Shown here: positions 11,479-20,268 of the stretch, piece by piece
Layout: each line of letters begins with the position of its first letter
Numbering within the stretch: position 1 is the first letter of the stretch
Assembly (NCBI RefSeq): GCF_000214215.1
Contig: NC_015559.1
Location: forward strand, 1,364,001-1,428,000
Direction of reading: 5' to 3'
Length of the DNA stretch: 64,000 nucleotides
DNA from: Marinomonas posidonica IVIA-Po-181
GTDB lineage: Bacteria > Pseudomonadota > Gammaproteobacteria > Pseudomonadales > Marinomonadaceae
The notes under the pieces: model-generated
What the model was told of the DNA's origin: nothing
The model's input: the letters and a program-made list of their open reading frames with translations, nothing else
Databases searched by the model: none
Translations under genes and position numbers: made by a program

Positions 11479-11730
11479 ATGTCAGCGTGTCCATTTTGCC
11501 AAGGTGAAGCGAGTTGTGGTCTAACTCAATCTGCATCTTGTTGGTGCTTTTCTGAATCCATTCCAGAGCAAATGCTGGCCTTATTGCCAGTTGAAGCGCA
11601 AGGTGTTGCTTGTATCTGTCAGGCATGTATTCAAGCCTATCAGCAGCGGCCAGTTGCATTTCGAAAGCGTTATGACAGTATGACCTTGGTATCAGAACAT
11701 CAGCATGGCACTGATTCCAATAAAAAATAA
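11479..11730 (+). CDS. Small cysteine-rich CWC-family protein
   Basis: An 83-residue protein with the pattern CPFCQGEASCG, then CWC, then CICQACI, matching the cysteine-rich CWC family, presumed to bind zinc or another metal. The function is unknown. ATG at 11479 is chosen over an upstream in-frame GTG (11449) because the motif normally begins a few residues after Met and GGAGAGAAGAG lies just upstream; the longer form would run through the suc terminator. It lies 23 bases before lhgO and could be co-transcribed with it. Confidence 0.75.
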   Translation: MSACPFCQGEASCGLTQSASCWCFSESIPEQMLALLPVEAQGVACICQACIQAYQQRPVAFRKRYDSMTLVSEHQHGTDSNKK

Positions 11731-11753
11731 AAATAACAAAAGGAGCGAGGAAT

Positions 11754-12968
11754 ATGTCAAGAGAGCCTATTTACGATATTGCTGTTATCGGTGCTGGCAT
11801 AGTGGGGTTATCGACCGCTTGGCAGTTGCAAAAGCGTTACCCTAAGTACCGTATTCTATTAATTGAAAAAGAGTCTGAAGTGGGCCTTCATCAGACGGGT
11901 CACAACTCAGGTGTGATTCATGCGGGAGTCTATTATGTTCCAGGCTCGCTCAAAGCCGAGTTCTGTTATCGTGGGGCAAAAGACACCAAAACGTTTTGTC
12001 GTGAGCACAGTATTGAGTTTGAAGAGTGCGGTAAATTGCTCGTCGCCACCAATGAGGTGGAATATGATCGAATGCTATTGCTCTATAAGCGTTGTCGCGA
12101 AAATAGCTTAAAAGTTGAGTTGCTTGATCAGGCGGAATTAAATCGTCGTGAGCCGAACGTGAAAGGCATTGCCGCAATCTATGTGCCTTCAACTGGCATA
12201 GTTAATTATCAGAAGATTTGCCAAAAATTAGCGGAGCTATTTGATCACGCAGGTGGTGCTTTAATGCTGGAAAGTGAAGTGGTGGATTTAAAAGAGCACG
12301 CAAGTTATGTCGACATTAAGTTGAAAAATGCCCAAGTGCAAGCCAGTTTTTTGGTCAGTTGTGGTGGTCTAATGGCTGATAGACTCACTAAGATGCTGAA
12401 GATTCCAACGGACTTTCAAATCATCCCTTTTCGTGGTGAGTATTACCAATTACCACCTCAGCACAATAATATTGTTAAGCATCTTATTTACCCTATACCA
12501 GATCCGGATTTGCCTTTCCTTGGTGTGCACCTGACTCGCATGATTGATGGTTCAGTGACGGTTGGACCCAATGCCGTTCAAGGTTGGAAGCGGGAAGGCT
12601 ATGGCCGTATTAACTTTAGTATTAAAGATGTGGCTGAGATGGTGACCTTTGTAGGTTTTTGGCGACTATTGAAAACCTATTGGAAAACTGGATTAATCGA
12701 AACCAAAAACTCTTGGTTTAAAGCGGGTTATTTACAACAGGTGCAAAAATACTGCGACCTTGTTGAATTGGAGGATTTACAGCCATATCCAGCTGGGATT
12801 CGTGCACAAGCGGTAATGAAAGACGGATCCTTGGTGCATGATTTCCTGTTTGCCAGCAGTGAGCGTACTTTACATGTCTGCAATGCACCTTCTCCTGCTG
12901 CAACCAGTGCTTTTCCAATTGGCCAATACATAGTCAATAAACTAGATGACCAAATCACGACCTTGTGA
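11754..12968 (+). CDS. lhgO: L-2-hydroxyglutarate dehydrogenase/oxidase
   Basis: FAD-dependent oxidation of L-2-hydroxyglutarate to 2-oxoglutarate, feeding electrons to the membrane quinone pool. 404 residues. DIAVIGAGIVGLSTAWQL is the DAO-type FAD motif, and HQTGHNSGVIHAGVYY is the signature of LhgO/L2HGDH proteins. The C-terminal PYPAGIRAQAV and NAPSPAATSAFPIG segments close the FAD site. AAAGGAGCGAGG provides the ribosome binding site. Its position after the 2-oxoglutarate dehydrogenase genes fits a role in repairing or using 2-hydroxyglutarate formed from 2-oxoglutarate. Confidence 0.9.
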   Translation: MSREPIYDIAVIGAGIVGLSTAWQLQKRYPKYRILLIEKESEVGLHQTGHNSGVIHAGVYYVPGSLKAEFCYRGAKDTKTFCREHSIEFEECGKLLVATNEVEYDRMLLLYKRCRENSLKVELLDQAELNRREPNVKGIAAIYVPSTGIVNYQKICQKLAELFDHAGGALMLESEVVDLKEHASYVDIKLKNAQVQASFLVSCGGLMADRLTKMLKIPTDFQIIPFRGEYYQLPPQHNNIVKHLIYPIPDPDLPFLGVHLTRMIDGSVTVGPNAVQGWKREGYGRINFSIKDVAEMVTFVGFWRLLKTYWKTGLIETKNSWFKAGYLQQVQKYCDLVELEDLQPYPAGIRAQAVMKDGSLVHDFLFASSERTLHVCNAPSPAATSAFPIGQYIVNKLDDQITTL

Positions 12969-13085
12969 TATTGAGTAAATGAAGACTTACAGAACGAAAG
13001 GATTGTGAAACAATTTTGCTATGGTTTGCTGAGGGTTGAGAGGATAAGCTAGAGTATTCGATCTGGATTAAAAAGTGAGAATGCT

Positions 13086-13733
13086 ATGTTGTTTGAGAAG
13101 ACAATACTTGGGTGCAATCTGGATAATCATGCTGTGAAAAGGGTTATGCCGGTAGGGAAAGTGTCTAAAAGGGAAATCTCTAAAAAGGAAGTGTTTAAAA
13201 GAGAAGCACTGAAAAAAGACAAGAAACTGAGCTTTAAAATGAATGAAGTGGCCACTGTTATTATTGGTGGTTTACTTTCTAAGGGGCAGAACTTCAAAGC
13301 TCTATTTGCCAAAGGTGTGGTCACGCTTTTAGTGGCATCTCAATTGGCTGCCTGTGGCACCATCTTATATCCTGAACGTCGCGGTCAAAGTCATGGGGCG
13401 ATCGACCCTGGCGTGGTGGCACTTAATGCCGTGGGTTTGATTTTATTTTTCGTACCTGGCGTGGTGGCATTTGGTGTGGATTTTGTTACAGGATCGATTT
13501 ACCTTTCTGGTGGTAGAACCGCTAGTCTAAGCCAAGACGAATTGAATCAATTCAAGCAAGATGGTGCCATTGATGTGGCTCGTGTACGTGAAGTACTGGC
13601 CCATAGAGAAGACATTAAACTGCCTGAACAGGCTTATACAGAGCCGTTGAACGCTGTGTCAATGATGTCAAAGCAATCTTTGCAAATTGCTGTGTCTATG
13701 CCGTCAGAGCAATTGGCATTGTTAACTCGGTAG
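13086..13733 (+). CDS. Putative lipoprotein with a glycine/valine-rich membrane segment
   Basis: Unknown function. The recognisable protein starts around a lipobox, LVASQLAAC, with the lipidated Cys at about residue 90, followed by GTILYPERRGQ and a hydrophobic stretch NAVGLILFFVPGVVAFGVDF, an arrangement seen in small uncharacterised proteobacterial lipoproteins. The first 50 or so residues are a Lys/Glu-rich region with a repeated KRE/KKE pattern that does not look like a signal peptide. The true start may be ATG at 13239 (MNEVATVIIGG). No clear operon partner. Confidence 0.55.
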   Translation: MLFEKTILGCNLDNHAVKRVMPVGKVSKREISKKEVFKREALKKDKKLSFKMNEVATVIIGGLLSKGQNFKALFAKGVVTLLVASQLAACGTILYPERRGQSHGAIDPGVVALNAVGLILFFVPGVVAFGVDFVTGSIYLSGGRTASLSQDELNQFKQDGAIDVARVREVLAHREDIKLPEQAYTEPLNAVSMMSKQSLQIAVSMPSEQLALLTR

Positions 13734-13772
13734 GTTCTTCAGCATTCATCATAGATTTCTCAGAACCGAATA

Positions 13773-14234
13773 TTAATGTCTTGTTTGATAAATTAAGTGT
13801 TGCTGCTGATTGAGGTCTTGATCTGGCGACAAGGTCAGAATTTCGACGCCTGTTTTGTAAATGCCTTGCCATATATTGTCAGCAATGGTGAGTGACTCTC
13901 CCTCTATTTGAATGACCAAATCCACTTGATGTTTTAACACCAGTGCCGCTATCTCACTAGGGGAATATACCGTTGCTTGATGAACTTGAGTGCGATTATT
14001 CCACGGCTCATCGTCAATGAATGCAATGATTTTAATTGGTTTCGAATGGCGATGATTATTATCTAGCAAGGCTTTTGATAGGGAAAAGCACAGATAGTCT
14101 ATGCCAATAAAAATGACTTTAATGGGTTGGCTTCTCGATTTGAAGAGCGATTTGAATCGCATGATAAGGGGTTGAATACAGGGCAAGTGTTTCATCATGC
14201 TTGCTATCTTAATCAAGCCAACCAATAAAGCCAA
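13773..14234 (-). CDS. Hypothetical protein with a Rossmann-like nucleotide-binding fold
   Basis: A 153-residue (or about 141 from the internal MMKHLPCIQ) protein. PIKVIFIGIDYLCFSLSKALL looks like the first beta strand-loop-helix of a Rossmann domain, followed by IKIIAFIDDEPWNN and VDLVIQIEGES. This order resembles the CoA/nucleotide-binding N-terminal domain of FlaA1/CapD-type enzymes and PglD-like proteins, without a catalytic domain. The glycine-rich loop is degenerate. It may be a stand-alone sensor domain or a remnant of a larger enzyme. Convergent with the upstream lipoprotein gene. Confidence 0.5.
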   Translation of the reverse strand: MALLVGLIKIASMMKHLPCIQPLIMRFKSLFKSRSQPIKVIFIGIDYLCFSLSKALLDNNHRHSKPIKIIAFIDDEPWNNRTQVHQATVYSPSEIAALVLKHQVDLVIQIEGESLTIADNIWQGIYKTGVEILTLSPDQDLNQQQHLIYQTRH

Positions 14235-14262
14235 GTGTGTTGGTGTCTGCTAGTGACAGAAA

Positions 14263-14616
14263 TCATACATCCAAAATGGTATTGAAACCGCCGTAGATGA
14301 GCCGTTTGCCGTCAAATGGCATTGGATTGGCTTCTGGTGACATTCTGGGGTCTTCCATCATGGCTTCCCAAGCTGTATTTCGCACTTCTCTTGATGGCCA
14401 AACTACCCAAGAAAAGACAATGGTCTCATTTTCCTTGGCTTTTACAGCGGAGGTAAACGAGGTGACCTCACCGTCGGGAATTTCATCCCCCCAATTCTCA
14501 ACCAGTTTCAGCGCGCCATAATCTTTAAAAATGTCTGCCGACAACATGGCATGCGCCAGATATTCTTCTTTTAGTGCGGTGGGTACAGCGGCAACAAAGC
14601 CATCAACGTATGACAT
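14263..14616 (-). CDS. DUF1428 (YbaA-like) family protein
   Basis: A 117-residue protein starting MSYVDGFVAAVPTALKEEY and containing GDEIPDGEVTSF, KENETIVFSWVVWPS and MPFDGKRLIYGGF, the conserved blocks of the DUF1428/YbaA family. Members adopt a dimeric alpha-beta barrel (ABM-like) fold, and the cellular role is not known. GGAGAAG upstream supports the ATG at 14616. Single gene on the minus strand. Confidence 0.85.
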   Translation of the reverse strand: MSYVDGFVAAVPTALKEEYLAHAMLSADIFKDYGALKLVENWGDEIPDGEVTSFTSAVKAKENETIVFSWVVWPSREVRNTAWEAMMEDPRMSPEANPMPFDGKRLIYGGFNTILDV

Positions 14617-14769
14617 GGTCTTCTCCTATTTTATGCCTGCCAGTTGGTTCTTATTAGTGTGTTTAGTGTGACTCAAGCCTAAACGACCTGAGCCACTATT
14701 ACATATTAGATGGTTTTGGTGGGTTTGCGCATTAAGGAAAGCGCAGAGGGGGATGATCGGCGAGTGGGA

Positions 14770-15456
14770 TCAGAGAACCTTACTATAACGCTGCTTTGGA
14801 CGGCCGCCGGTTTTGTAATCGAGCGTCATAGTGACCTGACCTTGGGCTTCTAAATATTCCAAATAACGACGAGCTGTGATGCGACTTAGGCTGACAGCCT
14901 CGCCAATATCATCGGCAGTGAAAGGCGTGTTATCAATGTGTTTTAGGTGCTCGGTAAGCGTCTCTAAAGTATTTTCATCAATGCCTTTAGGGGTTTTGCG
15001 GCTACTATTGTCCGTCGCAGATTGTTTACGAAACAGGGCATCTATGTCTTGTTGGTCGATTTTCTCTTGCTTGGTGAGGCGTTGTTTGAAATCTAGATAA
15101 TCGTTTAACGCCTGCTGAACACGTGACATGCGAATGGGTTTTACGAGATAGTCCATGACGCCGAGTTGAATAGCTTGTTCGATGGTTTTGGTTTCACGTT
15201 CCGCCGTGGTCATAATGAAGCTTGCATGAGGGTGTCGGGTTTTAAGACCCTGAATCAATTGCAGTCCATTGCCATCCGGTAAACTGATGTCAACCATGAT
15301 CAGTTCAGGCTCAAATGCATCGGCTTTTAATTGCGCCTCTGCGAGGTTTTCACAGGCCGCAACGACACTGAAAGCTGTGTGCTGATTAATGGTGTTTTCT
15401 AGAACATAGCTAGCGCGTAGGTCATCTTCTACTATCATTACGGGGATGCTAGTCAT
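14770..15456 (-). CDS. CitB/DcuR-type response regulator
   Basis: 228 residues: an N-terminal receiver domain (PVMIVEDDLRASY, phospho-acceptor Asp in IMVDISLPDGNG, Lys in VMDYLVKPIR) and a C-terminal helix-turn-helix (LSRITARRYLEYLEAQGQV), with the layout of DcuR/CitB/DpiA regulators. It should activate the adjacent 2-hydroxycarboxylate transporter in response to external C4/C6 carboxylates. It overlaps the sensor kinase gene by 4 bases, so the pair is translationally coupled. By family and neighbour the ligand is probably malate, citrate or another 2-hydroxycarboxylate. Confidence 0.88.
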   Translation of the reverse strand: MTSIPVMIVEDDLRASYVLENTINQHTAFSVVAACENLAEAQLKADAFEPELIMVDISLPDGNGLQLIQGLKTRHPHASFIMTTAERETKTIEQAIQLGVMDYLVKPIRMSRVQQALNDYLDFKQRLTKQEKIDQQDIDALFRKQSATDNSSRKTPKGIDENTLETLTEHLKHIDNTPFTADDIGEAVSLSRITARRYLEYLEAQGQVTMTLDYKTGGRPKQRYSKVL

Positions 15457-17096
15457 CTTTTTAACGCCTGTTTTTCCAAATAGATACTAAATACCGTGGT
15501 GTCTTCTTCACTTCGTTCCCAGTCCAAGCTGCCTTGATATTGGTCCACGATTTTCTTAACTAAATATAAGCCGATGCCACTTTGTTCTGTATTGTGCTTG
15601 CTGCTAACGCCAAAGTCTAATATTCGATTTTCCAGTTCGGCTTCAACACCTGCACCAGTGTCTTCGACTTCTAACATAATGTGGGCATTACGGTCACTGA
15701 TGTAGAGTTTGACGCTGGGTGATCTGTATTGGCGATGGTGCCAAGCGGCAAGAAAGGCATTGTCTAATAAATTGCCTACCAATGTGACCAGAGCTTCATT
15801 AGCCTGGGGGGAATATTGCGCTAATTGGCAATCACTGTCGATTAGCAATTCGAGTTGTAAATCTTTGGCTTTATTGTGCTTCGCGAAGATCAATCCTGCC
15901 ACGGCACTGTTCTCAATGGTTTTGATGATTTGTCTCAACATTGCCTGATCGCCGTCGCTTTCTTGTTGTAAGTAGTCAATTGCATCATCGTAGCGTTCAG
16001 CCTGAAGCATGCCAGACAGTACATTCAAATGGTTGGCGTATTCATGAGTTTTGGCCTTCAGTAAGTCGGCGTAGTTTTGAGTGCTGGTCAGTTCTTGCTC
16101 AAGGGATTTTTCATCGTGTTCTGGGTAAAACACAATGACGTAGCCAAAATGCCCTTTTTTACTCAGTAGGGGATAGAGTGTGGCCACAAATTCTAATCTG
16201 CCCAGACTAAAGCGTCTCTGTGTAATTTGACCTTGGGCTTCCAATACAAAGTGCGACAAGCTTTGTGATTGCTCATTGAGTGGTTTGTTAATGACGTCCG
16301 TGGCGGAGAGCACCTTCATGGTTAGCCATTCGATGGCGGTACTATTAATGGCGGTCACATTTTGCTCATGGTCCACGGCAATGATGCCATCCCGAATGCT
16401 GTCGAGAATCAGCTCTTGCTCTTTAAATTTTTGAACGATTTCCTCAGGTTCTAATGATAAGAAAGTTCGTTTTAATTTGGCAATGAAGATGACAGCGATG
16501 ACGACTCCTAATACATAAAGAAATACCACTAACCAAGCGGCTTCTTTCAGGTGTTGGTAGATGAGTTCGCTGGTGGTTTTTGAAAGATAACCAACGCTCA
16601 CCGCACCGATGATATCTTGATTTTTCATCACAGGCGTAAAGTTCCGAATGGCTTCGCCTAATGAACCTTTGGCCACATTGGTGTAACTTTTGCCATGTTG
16701 TAAAGCGGGGTAGATGTCATCGCCGATAAAGGGTTTACCAACCCGTTCAGGAATCGGGTGGCTCAAACGCAACGCGGCTTTATTGACCACAACAATAAAA
16801 GAAGCGTCGGTTTGTTGTCGTTTACTCTCAATGTAGCTTTCTAATGAAATGGCTTGACCTTGATTGCTGATGTGTAAAGCCTCGATGACCTTGTCGTCAT
16901 GAGCCATCACTCGAGCTAACTCTAATCCTCTTTGACTAATGTTGTCTAGATAAGCACTGCGCAACACATAACCAAAGACTAACGTCGCAGCGATCACAAT
17001 AAGTGTGATTGTGGTCACCGTGATTAATGCCAGATAGGACTTGAGTGTCATAGTTGAAATACGCTTCATAGAGGTAAAAGCGGAAGTATACAGCAT
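15453..17096 (-). CDS. CitA/DcuS-type sensor histidine kinase
   Basis: About 547 residues. A first membrane helix (about 20-45) precedes a periplasmic PDC/PAS-like sensor domain with RVGKPFIGDDIYP and the GSLGEAIRNFTPVM segment typical of CitA/DcuS carboxylate sensors. A second helix (AAWLVVFLYVLGVVIAVIF), a cytoplasmic PAS domain and a SpoOB-type dimerisation helix with the phospho-acceptor in KTHEYANHLNVLSGML follow, then the HATPase domain (NLLDNA, DTGAGV, SGIGLYLVKKIV). Several starts are possible (TTG 17102, ATG 17096, ATG 17069) and none has a good ribosome site. Confidence 0.88.
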   Translation of the reverse strand: MLYTSAFTSMKRISTMTLKSYLALITVTTITLIVIAATLVFGYVLRSAYLDNISQRGLELARVMAHDDKVIEALHISNQGQAISLESYIESKRQQTDASFIVVVNKAALRLSHPIPERVGKPFIGDDIYPALQHGKSYTNVAKGSLGEAIRNFTPVMKNQDIIGAVSVGYLSKTTSELIYQHLKEAAWLVVFLYVLGVVIAVIFIAKLKRTFLSLEPEEIVQKFKEQELILDSIRDGIIAVDHEQNVTAINSTAIEWLTMKVLSATDVINKPLNEQSQSLSHFVLEAQGQITQRRFSLGRLEFVATLYPLLSKKGHFGYVIVFYPEHDEKSLEQELTSTQNYADLLKAKTHEYANHLNVLSGMLQAERYDDAIDYLQQESDGDQAMLRQIIKTIENSAVAGLIFAKHNKAKDLQLELLIDSDCQLAQYSPQANEALVTLVGNLLDNAFLAAWHHRQYRSPSVKLYISDRNAHIMLEVEDTGAGVEAELENRILDFGVSSKHNTEQSGIGLYLVKKIVDQYQGSLDWERSEEDTTVFSIYLEKQALKR

Positions 17097-17138
17097 GCGC
17101 AACAGGGGCTAAAGCAGGGTTAGGATCAGTCATGAGGA

Positions 17139-17172
17139 AATCAGAAGAGAGGCTGGAATCTCTCTTCTGATT
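17139..17172 (-). promoter_or_regulatory. Perfect 13-bp hairpin between transporter and sensor kinase genes
   Basis: AATCAGAAGAGAG (17139-17151) and CTCTCTTCTGATT (17160-17172) are exact reverse complements around 8 bases. It lies 20 bases past the transporter stop in the direction of transcription and only about 40 bases before the kinase start. The T-run is poor on the minus strand (TTTCC), so it is probably a partial terminator that lowers kinase/regulator levels relative to the transporter. Confidence 0.6.
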
Positions 17173-17192
17173 GAGGGTGATGCAATAAGAGA

Positions 17193-18476
17193 TTATGCGA
17201 TGGCTTGCACAACCAAGGTGGCTAAGATCAACATGAAAGCACCACCAATACGAGATGAAATCTGAGCAAATGGCATCAGCTCCATACGCTTACTGGCAGC
17301 CAACACAGCAACATCACCTGTGCCACCCATATTGGCCATACAAAGACCACCAGTGATCGCCGCTTCGATAGGATAGAAGCCCATTAACCAGCCGATGAAA
17401 CCCGCACCAATAATAGCGCCTAATACGGTAATCAAGACAAGCAAGAAGTACATAGGTGACAGCGCATTTAGAATCTGATTTAGATCTGTGTAAGCCACAC
17501 CAATGCCTACTAATAATGCAGGGGTTAAGTTACTAACAACAAACTTGTACCAAGAATGAGCGGCTTGTTCTAACGCCGTTGGCATGATGCCAGAGACTTT
17601 AATTAAGGCAATGGAGATGATCATCAAGGCATAAGTGTGCATGCTGATAAAGCTAGACAACACAGTACCAACGAAGAACATGCTCACGGCTAATAGGGCA
17701 CCGACACCAAGAATTGTCACGTTTAAAGAGCCGGTTTGTTGCTCTTCTTCAGTGATGGCTTTTTGGCCACGAATAAGCTGACCATTACCGGTTAAAGTGG
17801 GTGCGATCTGACCTAGTTTGTTCAATAAGCCGGCCATGACGATGGCAATGGCGTTACCGATGGCAAGAGCTGGTACCATTTGAGACATCAAGGTTTCTGC
17901 GTTCATGCCCGTTTTACCAGACATGATTTCCACCAGTGGAACCGCACCAGCCCCCATGCCGCCACCCATAATAGGCAAGGCGATCAGCATGACGGAGTCG
18001 TAAAAGTCTTTGCTGACTAACATACCGACCACGCCGGTTAGTGCACAAGCAAAGAAGGCTGAACCAAGGATAACCGGAATGTATTTAAGAGCGGCTTTTT
18101 TAAGCGTTTGAGTGTCCATTCCTAAGATGGAACCCGTGACCAAACTGGCCACGTAGAATGCTAGAAAACCACCACTTTTCATGAAGGTTTTAACATTCTC
18201 ACTGGCCTCAGCGGGAAAGAAGCCTTGGTGAAATAGATAAGCCGAGCCAAAAATGACCACGATGGCACCACCACCAAAAAATTGATTGATAATAGGGGTT
18301 CGGTCGCCGACAAAATTGAGGATGGTGCCGACAACAACCATAATGCCTAATGCGCCAATCATGCCTCCTGGCATCTTTCCTGCAAAGGTTGCCAGGAAGA
18401 TAATAATGGCTGCAATGGCTAGAATCGCTTTGCTGATACGTTGGTCACGTACCGTCATGGTTTCGTTAATGATCAT
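17193..18476 (-). CDS. 2-hydroxycarboxylate transporter (CitS/MaeN family)
   Basis: Sodium- or proton-coupled symporter for citrate, malate or lactate in the 2HCT family; 427 residues and about eleven hydrophobic segments. The GGGMGAGAVPL motif near the middle and MANMGGTGDVAVLAASKRM near the C-terminus are the two re-entrant GGxG loops that define the family. ATG at 18476 (MIINETMTV) is chosen because the longer frame begins with TTG and a non-conserved, polar 17-residue extension. First gene of a transporter-sensor-regulator unit, an arrangement usual for CitAB/DcuSR-controlled uptake. Confidence 0.9.
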   Translation of the reverse strand: MIINETMTVRDQRISKAILAIAAIIIFLATFAGKMPGGMIGALGIMVVVGTILNFVGDRTPIINQFFGGGAIVVIFGSAYLFHQGFFPAEASENVKTFMKSGGFLAFYVASLVTGSILGMDTQTLKKAALKYIPVILGSAFFACALTGVVGMLVSKDFYDSVMLIALPIMGGGMGAGAVPLVEIMSGKTGMNAETLMSQMVPALAIGNAIAIVMAGLLNKLGQIAPTLTGNGQLIRGQKAITEEEQQTGSLNVTILGVGALLAVSMFFVGTVLSSFISMHTYALMIISIALIKVSGIMPTALEQAAHSWYKFVVSNLTPALLVGIGVAYTDLNQILNALSPMYFLLVLITVLGAIIGAGFIGWLMGFYPIEAAITGGLCMANMGGTGDVAVLAASKRMELMPFAQISSRIGGAFMLILATLVVQAIA

Positions 18477-18624
18477 GTTTGACTCACTATTTTTTGTTTG
18501 TTTTTTGAATGCGGCGCAGTCTACCAAGCTTCTTCCTGAGCGGAAGTTCTGGATGCTTTAATGAAACTAAAGAAAGGTTTTGAAAGTTTTGTAATCCACT
18601 TAAGGTCAGTTTAAGGAGAAAATC

Positions 18625-19110
18625 ATGATACGAGACGTTAGGTTAGACGACGCTAAGGCCATCACTGAGATTTACAATCACTACATAGACAATACCGTTA
18701 TCAGCTTTGAAGAAGTGTTGATTGAACCAAGCGATATGACAAAACGAATTCAAGCTGTGCTCGCCATTTCTTTGCCTTGGTTAGTGCTGGAAGAAAATGG
18801 CATTGTGTTAGGGTATGCCTATGCGACGCAATGGAAGGCTAGGTCTGCTTATCGATTTGTGGTGGAAGTCAGTGTTTACCTTGAGTCAACACAAGGAGGT
18901 AAAGGACTCGGGACACAACTGTATGAGGCATTATTCACCAAGCTTAAACAGATGGACTTACATGTCGTCATTGGCTGCATTACCTTACCCAATCCAGCCA
19001 GTGTTCACCTGCATGAAAAATTTGGCCTGGAAAAAGTGGGGCATTTCGCCAACGTCGGTAGGAAGTTTGATGCTTGGCATGATGTGGGTTACTGGCAAGT
19101 CATCTTGTAA
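18625..19110 (+). CDS. GNAT acetyltransferase, phosphinothricin acetyltransferase-like
   Basis: A 161-residue acetyl-CoA-dependent N-acetyltransferase. MIRDVRLDDAKAITEIYNHY, the SFEE segment, GYAYATQWKARSAYR and EVSVYL...GGKGLGTQLYEAL (acetyl-CoA pyrophosphate loop) match the Pat/YncA/Bar subgroup, whose members acetylate phosphinothricin, methionine sulfone/sulfoximine and similar amino acids. AAGGAG lies 7 bases before the ATG. The physiological substrate cannot be decided. A DinB-family gene follows 35 bases later and may be co-transcribed. Confidence 0.85.
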   Translation: MIRDVRLDDAKAITEIYNHYIDNTVISFEEVLIEPSDMTKRIQAVLAISLPWLVLEENGIVLGYAYATQWKARSAYRFVVEVSVYLESTQGGKGLGTQLYEALFTKLKQMDLHVVIGCITLPNPASVHLHEKFGLEKVGHFANVGRKFDAWHDVGYWQVIL

Positions 19111-19145
19111 GCCTTAATGGGGGAGTAGGATAAAGGAGAGGGGAA

Positions 19146-19673
19146 ATGAAAGCGCACTTTACTTTATTGGCGCAGTATAACCAGTGGATGAATGAACAAA
19201 TTTATCATGCTGCCGCGCAGCTTAACGAGCAACAACTCAAGCAGGACAGAGGCGCTTTTTTTGCCTCAATATTAGGTACGTTAAATCACAATTTGGTGGG
19301 AGACATCATCTGGTTGAAGCGTTTTGCTAACCATCCTGAGGCCAAGCAGGTTCTGCAAGGCGTTCACGCTTTTCCGCAACCAACGGCATTGGATGAATCG
19401 CTCTTTACTGAGCTTAACGCCTGTCAGCAAGCTCGCCAAAGGTTAGACGAACTTATTATTAACCTGATCGCTGAGTTAGCTGACGATGCATTAAATAGTC
19501 CACTGACCTACAGCAGCATGAAAGGGCAACAAGCGAGTAAAGCGTTTGGTTTATTGTTATTGCATTTTTTTAATCATCAAACTCACCACCGAGGACAGCT
19601 AACAACCTTGCTTAGCCAAGCGGGTTTGGATACCGGCGTAACCGATTTATTGGCGTTAATTCCAAATCATTAA
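19146..19673 (+). CDS. DinB-family metal-dependent four-helix protein
   Basis: A 175-residue protein of the DinB/YfiT superfamily. The three metal-ligand histidines are visible: one in LNHNLVGD (about residue 49) and two in HFFNHQTHHRGQL (about 140-145). Members include thiol S-transferases (bacillithiol, mycothiol) and DNA-damage-induced proteins of unknown activity, so a substrate cannot be assigned. GGAGAGGGGAA precedes the ATG. It ends at a perfect bidirectional terminator shared with rpmJ2. Confidence 0.82.
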   Translation: MKAHFTLLAQYNQWMNEQIYHAAAQLNEQQLKQDRGAFFASILGTLNHNLVGDIIWLKRFANHPEAKQVLQGVHAFPQPTALDESLFTELNACQQARQRLDELIINLIAELADDALNSPLTYSSMKGQQASKAFGLLLLHFFNHQTHHRGQLTTLLSQAGLDTGVTDLLALIPNH

Positions 19674-19707
19674 AATAAGCCAGTGAGTCTTCTTACTGGC
19701 TTATTTT
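19672..19707. terminator. Bidirectional terminator between the DinB gene and rpmJ2
   Basis: AAAATAAGCCAGT (19672-19684) and ACTGGCTTATTTT (19695-19707) form a perfect 13-bp stem with a 10-base loop. A-rich 5' and T-rich 3' flanks let it terminate both the + strand DinB gene and the - strand rpmE2-rpmJ2 pair. It starts within the DinB stop codon region. Confidence 0.9.
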
Positions 19708-19711
19708 TAGT

Positions 19712-19855
19712 TTATTTACGTTTCCCACCTTTGCCTTGCACGGCTTTAAATCTTGGGTTGTCTTTGCAGATTACAAAGACACGACCGCGACGTTTAACCA
19801 CTTGGCAATTTGGGTGACGTTTCTTCGCACTTTTTAAAGAAGATAAAACCTGCAT
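19712..19855 (-). CDS. rpmJ2: 50S ribosomal protein L36, zinc-independent type (YkgO-like)
   Basis: Too short for ordinary ORF detection. The 47-residue frame reads [18 protein letters not shown] and ends [12 protein letters not shown]. It is L36 by the [18 protein letters not shown] core. Instead of the four-ligand CCHC zinc knuckle of the standard L36 it has only C17 and C30, so it is the 'C-minus' paralogue that replaces RpmJ when zinc is scarce. It starts immediately after the rpmE2 stop, in the same Zur-controlled unit. Confidence 0.9.
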   Translation of the reverse strand: MQVLSSLKSAKKRHPNCQVVKRRGRVFVICKDNPRFKAVQGKGGKRK

Positions 19856-20119
19856 CTATTTGTTTCCTTTCAACTTACGGTCACCATAGCGGCGTTTAAA
19901 GTTATGAACACGGCCTTCCAATTGAGCTGAACGTTGTTGGCCTGTGTAAAACGGATGTGACGCCGACGACACGTCGATGGAATGATAGGGATAGGTTTTA
20001 CCGTCTTTCCAGTCGATGGTTTGGTTTGTGCTGATGGTCGAGCCGATCAAAAAATACGTGTCAGCACTGGTGTCGTGAAAGATCACGGTTCGATAATCTG
20101 GGTGAATGTTAGCGCGCAT
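19856..20119 (-). CDS. rpmE2: 50S ribosomal protein L31 type B, zinc-independent
   Basis: An 87-residue L31 of the B type: [20 protein letters not shown], then FLIGSTI, the [10 protein letters not shown] block and HNFKRRYG. It has no cysteine at all, so it lacks the CxxC zinc site of RpmE. Under zinc starvation it displaces the zinc-containing L31 and releases zinc for reuse. CAGGAGACA lies before the ATG. A Zur-box-like palindrome at 20151-20163, 32 bases upstream, is the expected control element, and rpmJ2 follows directly. Confidence 0.93.
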   Translation of the reverse strand: MRANIHPDYRTVIFHDTSADTYFLIGSTISTNQTIDWKDGKTYPYHSIDVSSASHPFYTGQQRSAQLEGRVHNFKRRYGDRKLKGNK

Positions 20120-20150
20120 AAATGTCTCCTGATTGCATTTTATTATTTAT

Positions 20151-20163
20151 GTTATAACATAAC
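20151..20163 (-). promoter_or_regulatory. Zur box upstream of rpmE2-rpmJ2
   Basis: On the minus strand the sequence reads GTTATGTTATAAC, matching the gammaproteobacterial Zur consensus GTTATANTATAAC at 11 of the 12 specified positions. The overlapping 12-mer at 20149-20160 is a perfect palindrome. Its location 32-44 bases upstream of the rpmE2 start and its neighbour genes (zinc-free L31/L36) agree with zinc-dependent repression. Confidence 0.8.
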
Positions 20164-20268
20164 AAATTATTCGCAATCAAGAATTATTCCCATCAATGTC
20201 GTGTGTTATAGTTAGGCGATTAATCAATACTATGTTTGGTATGAGTCCTCATTCATCAGGAGATTTCG

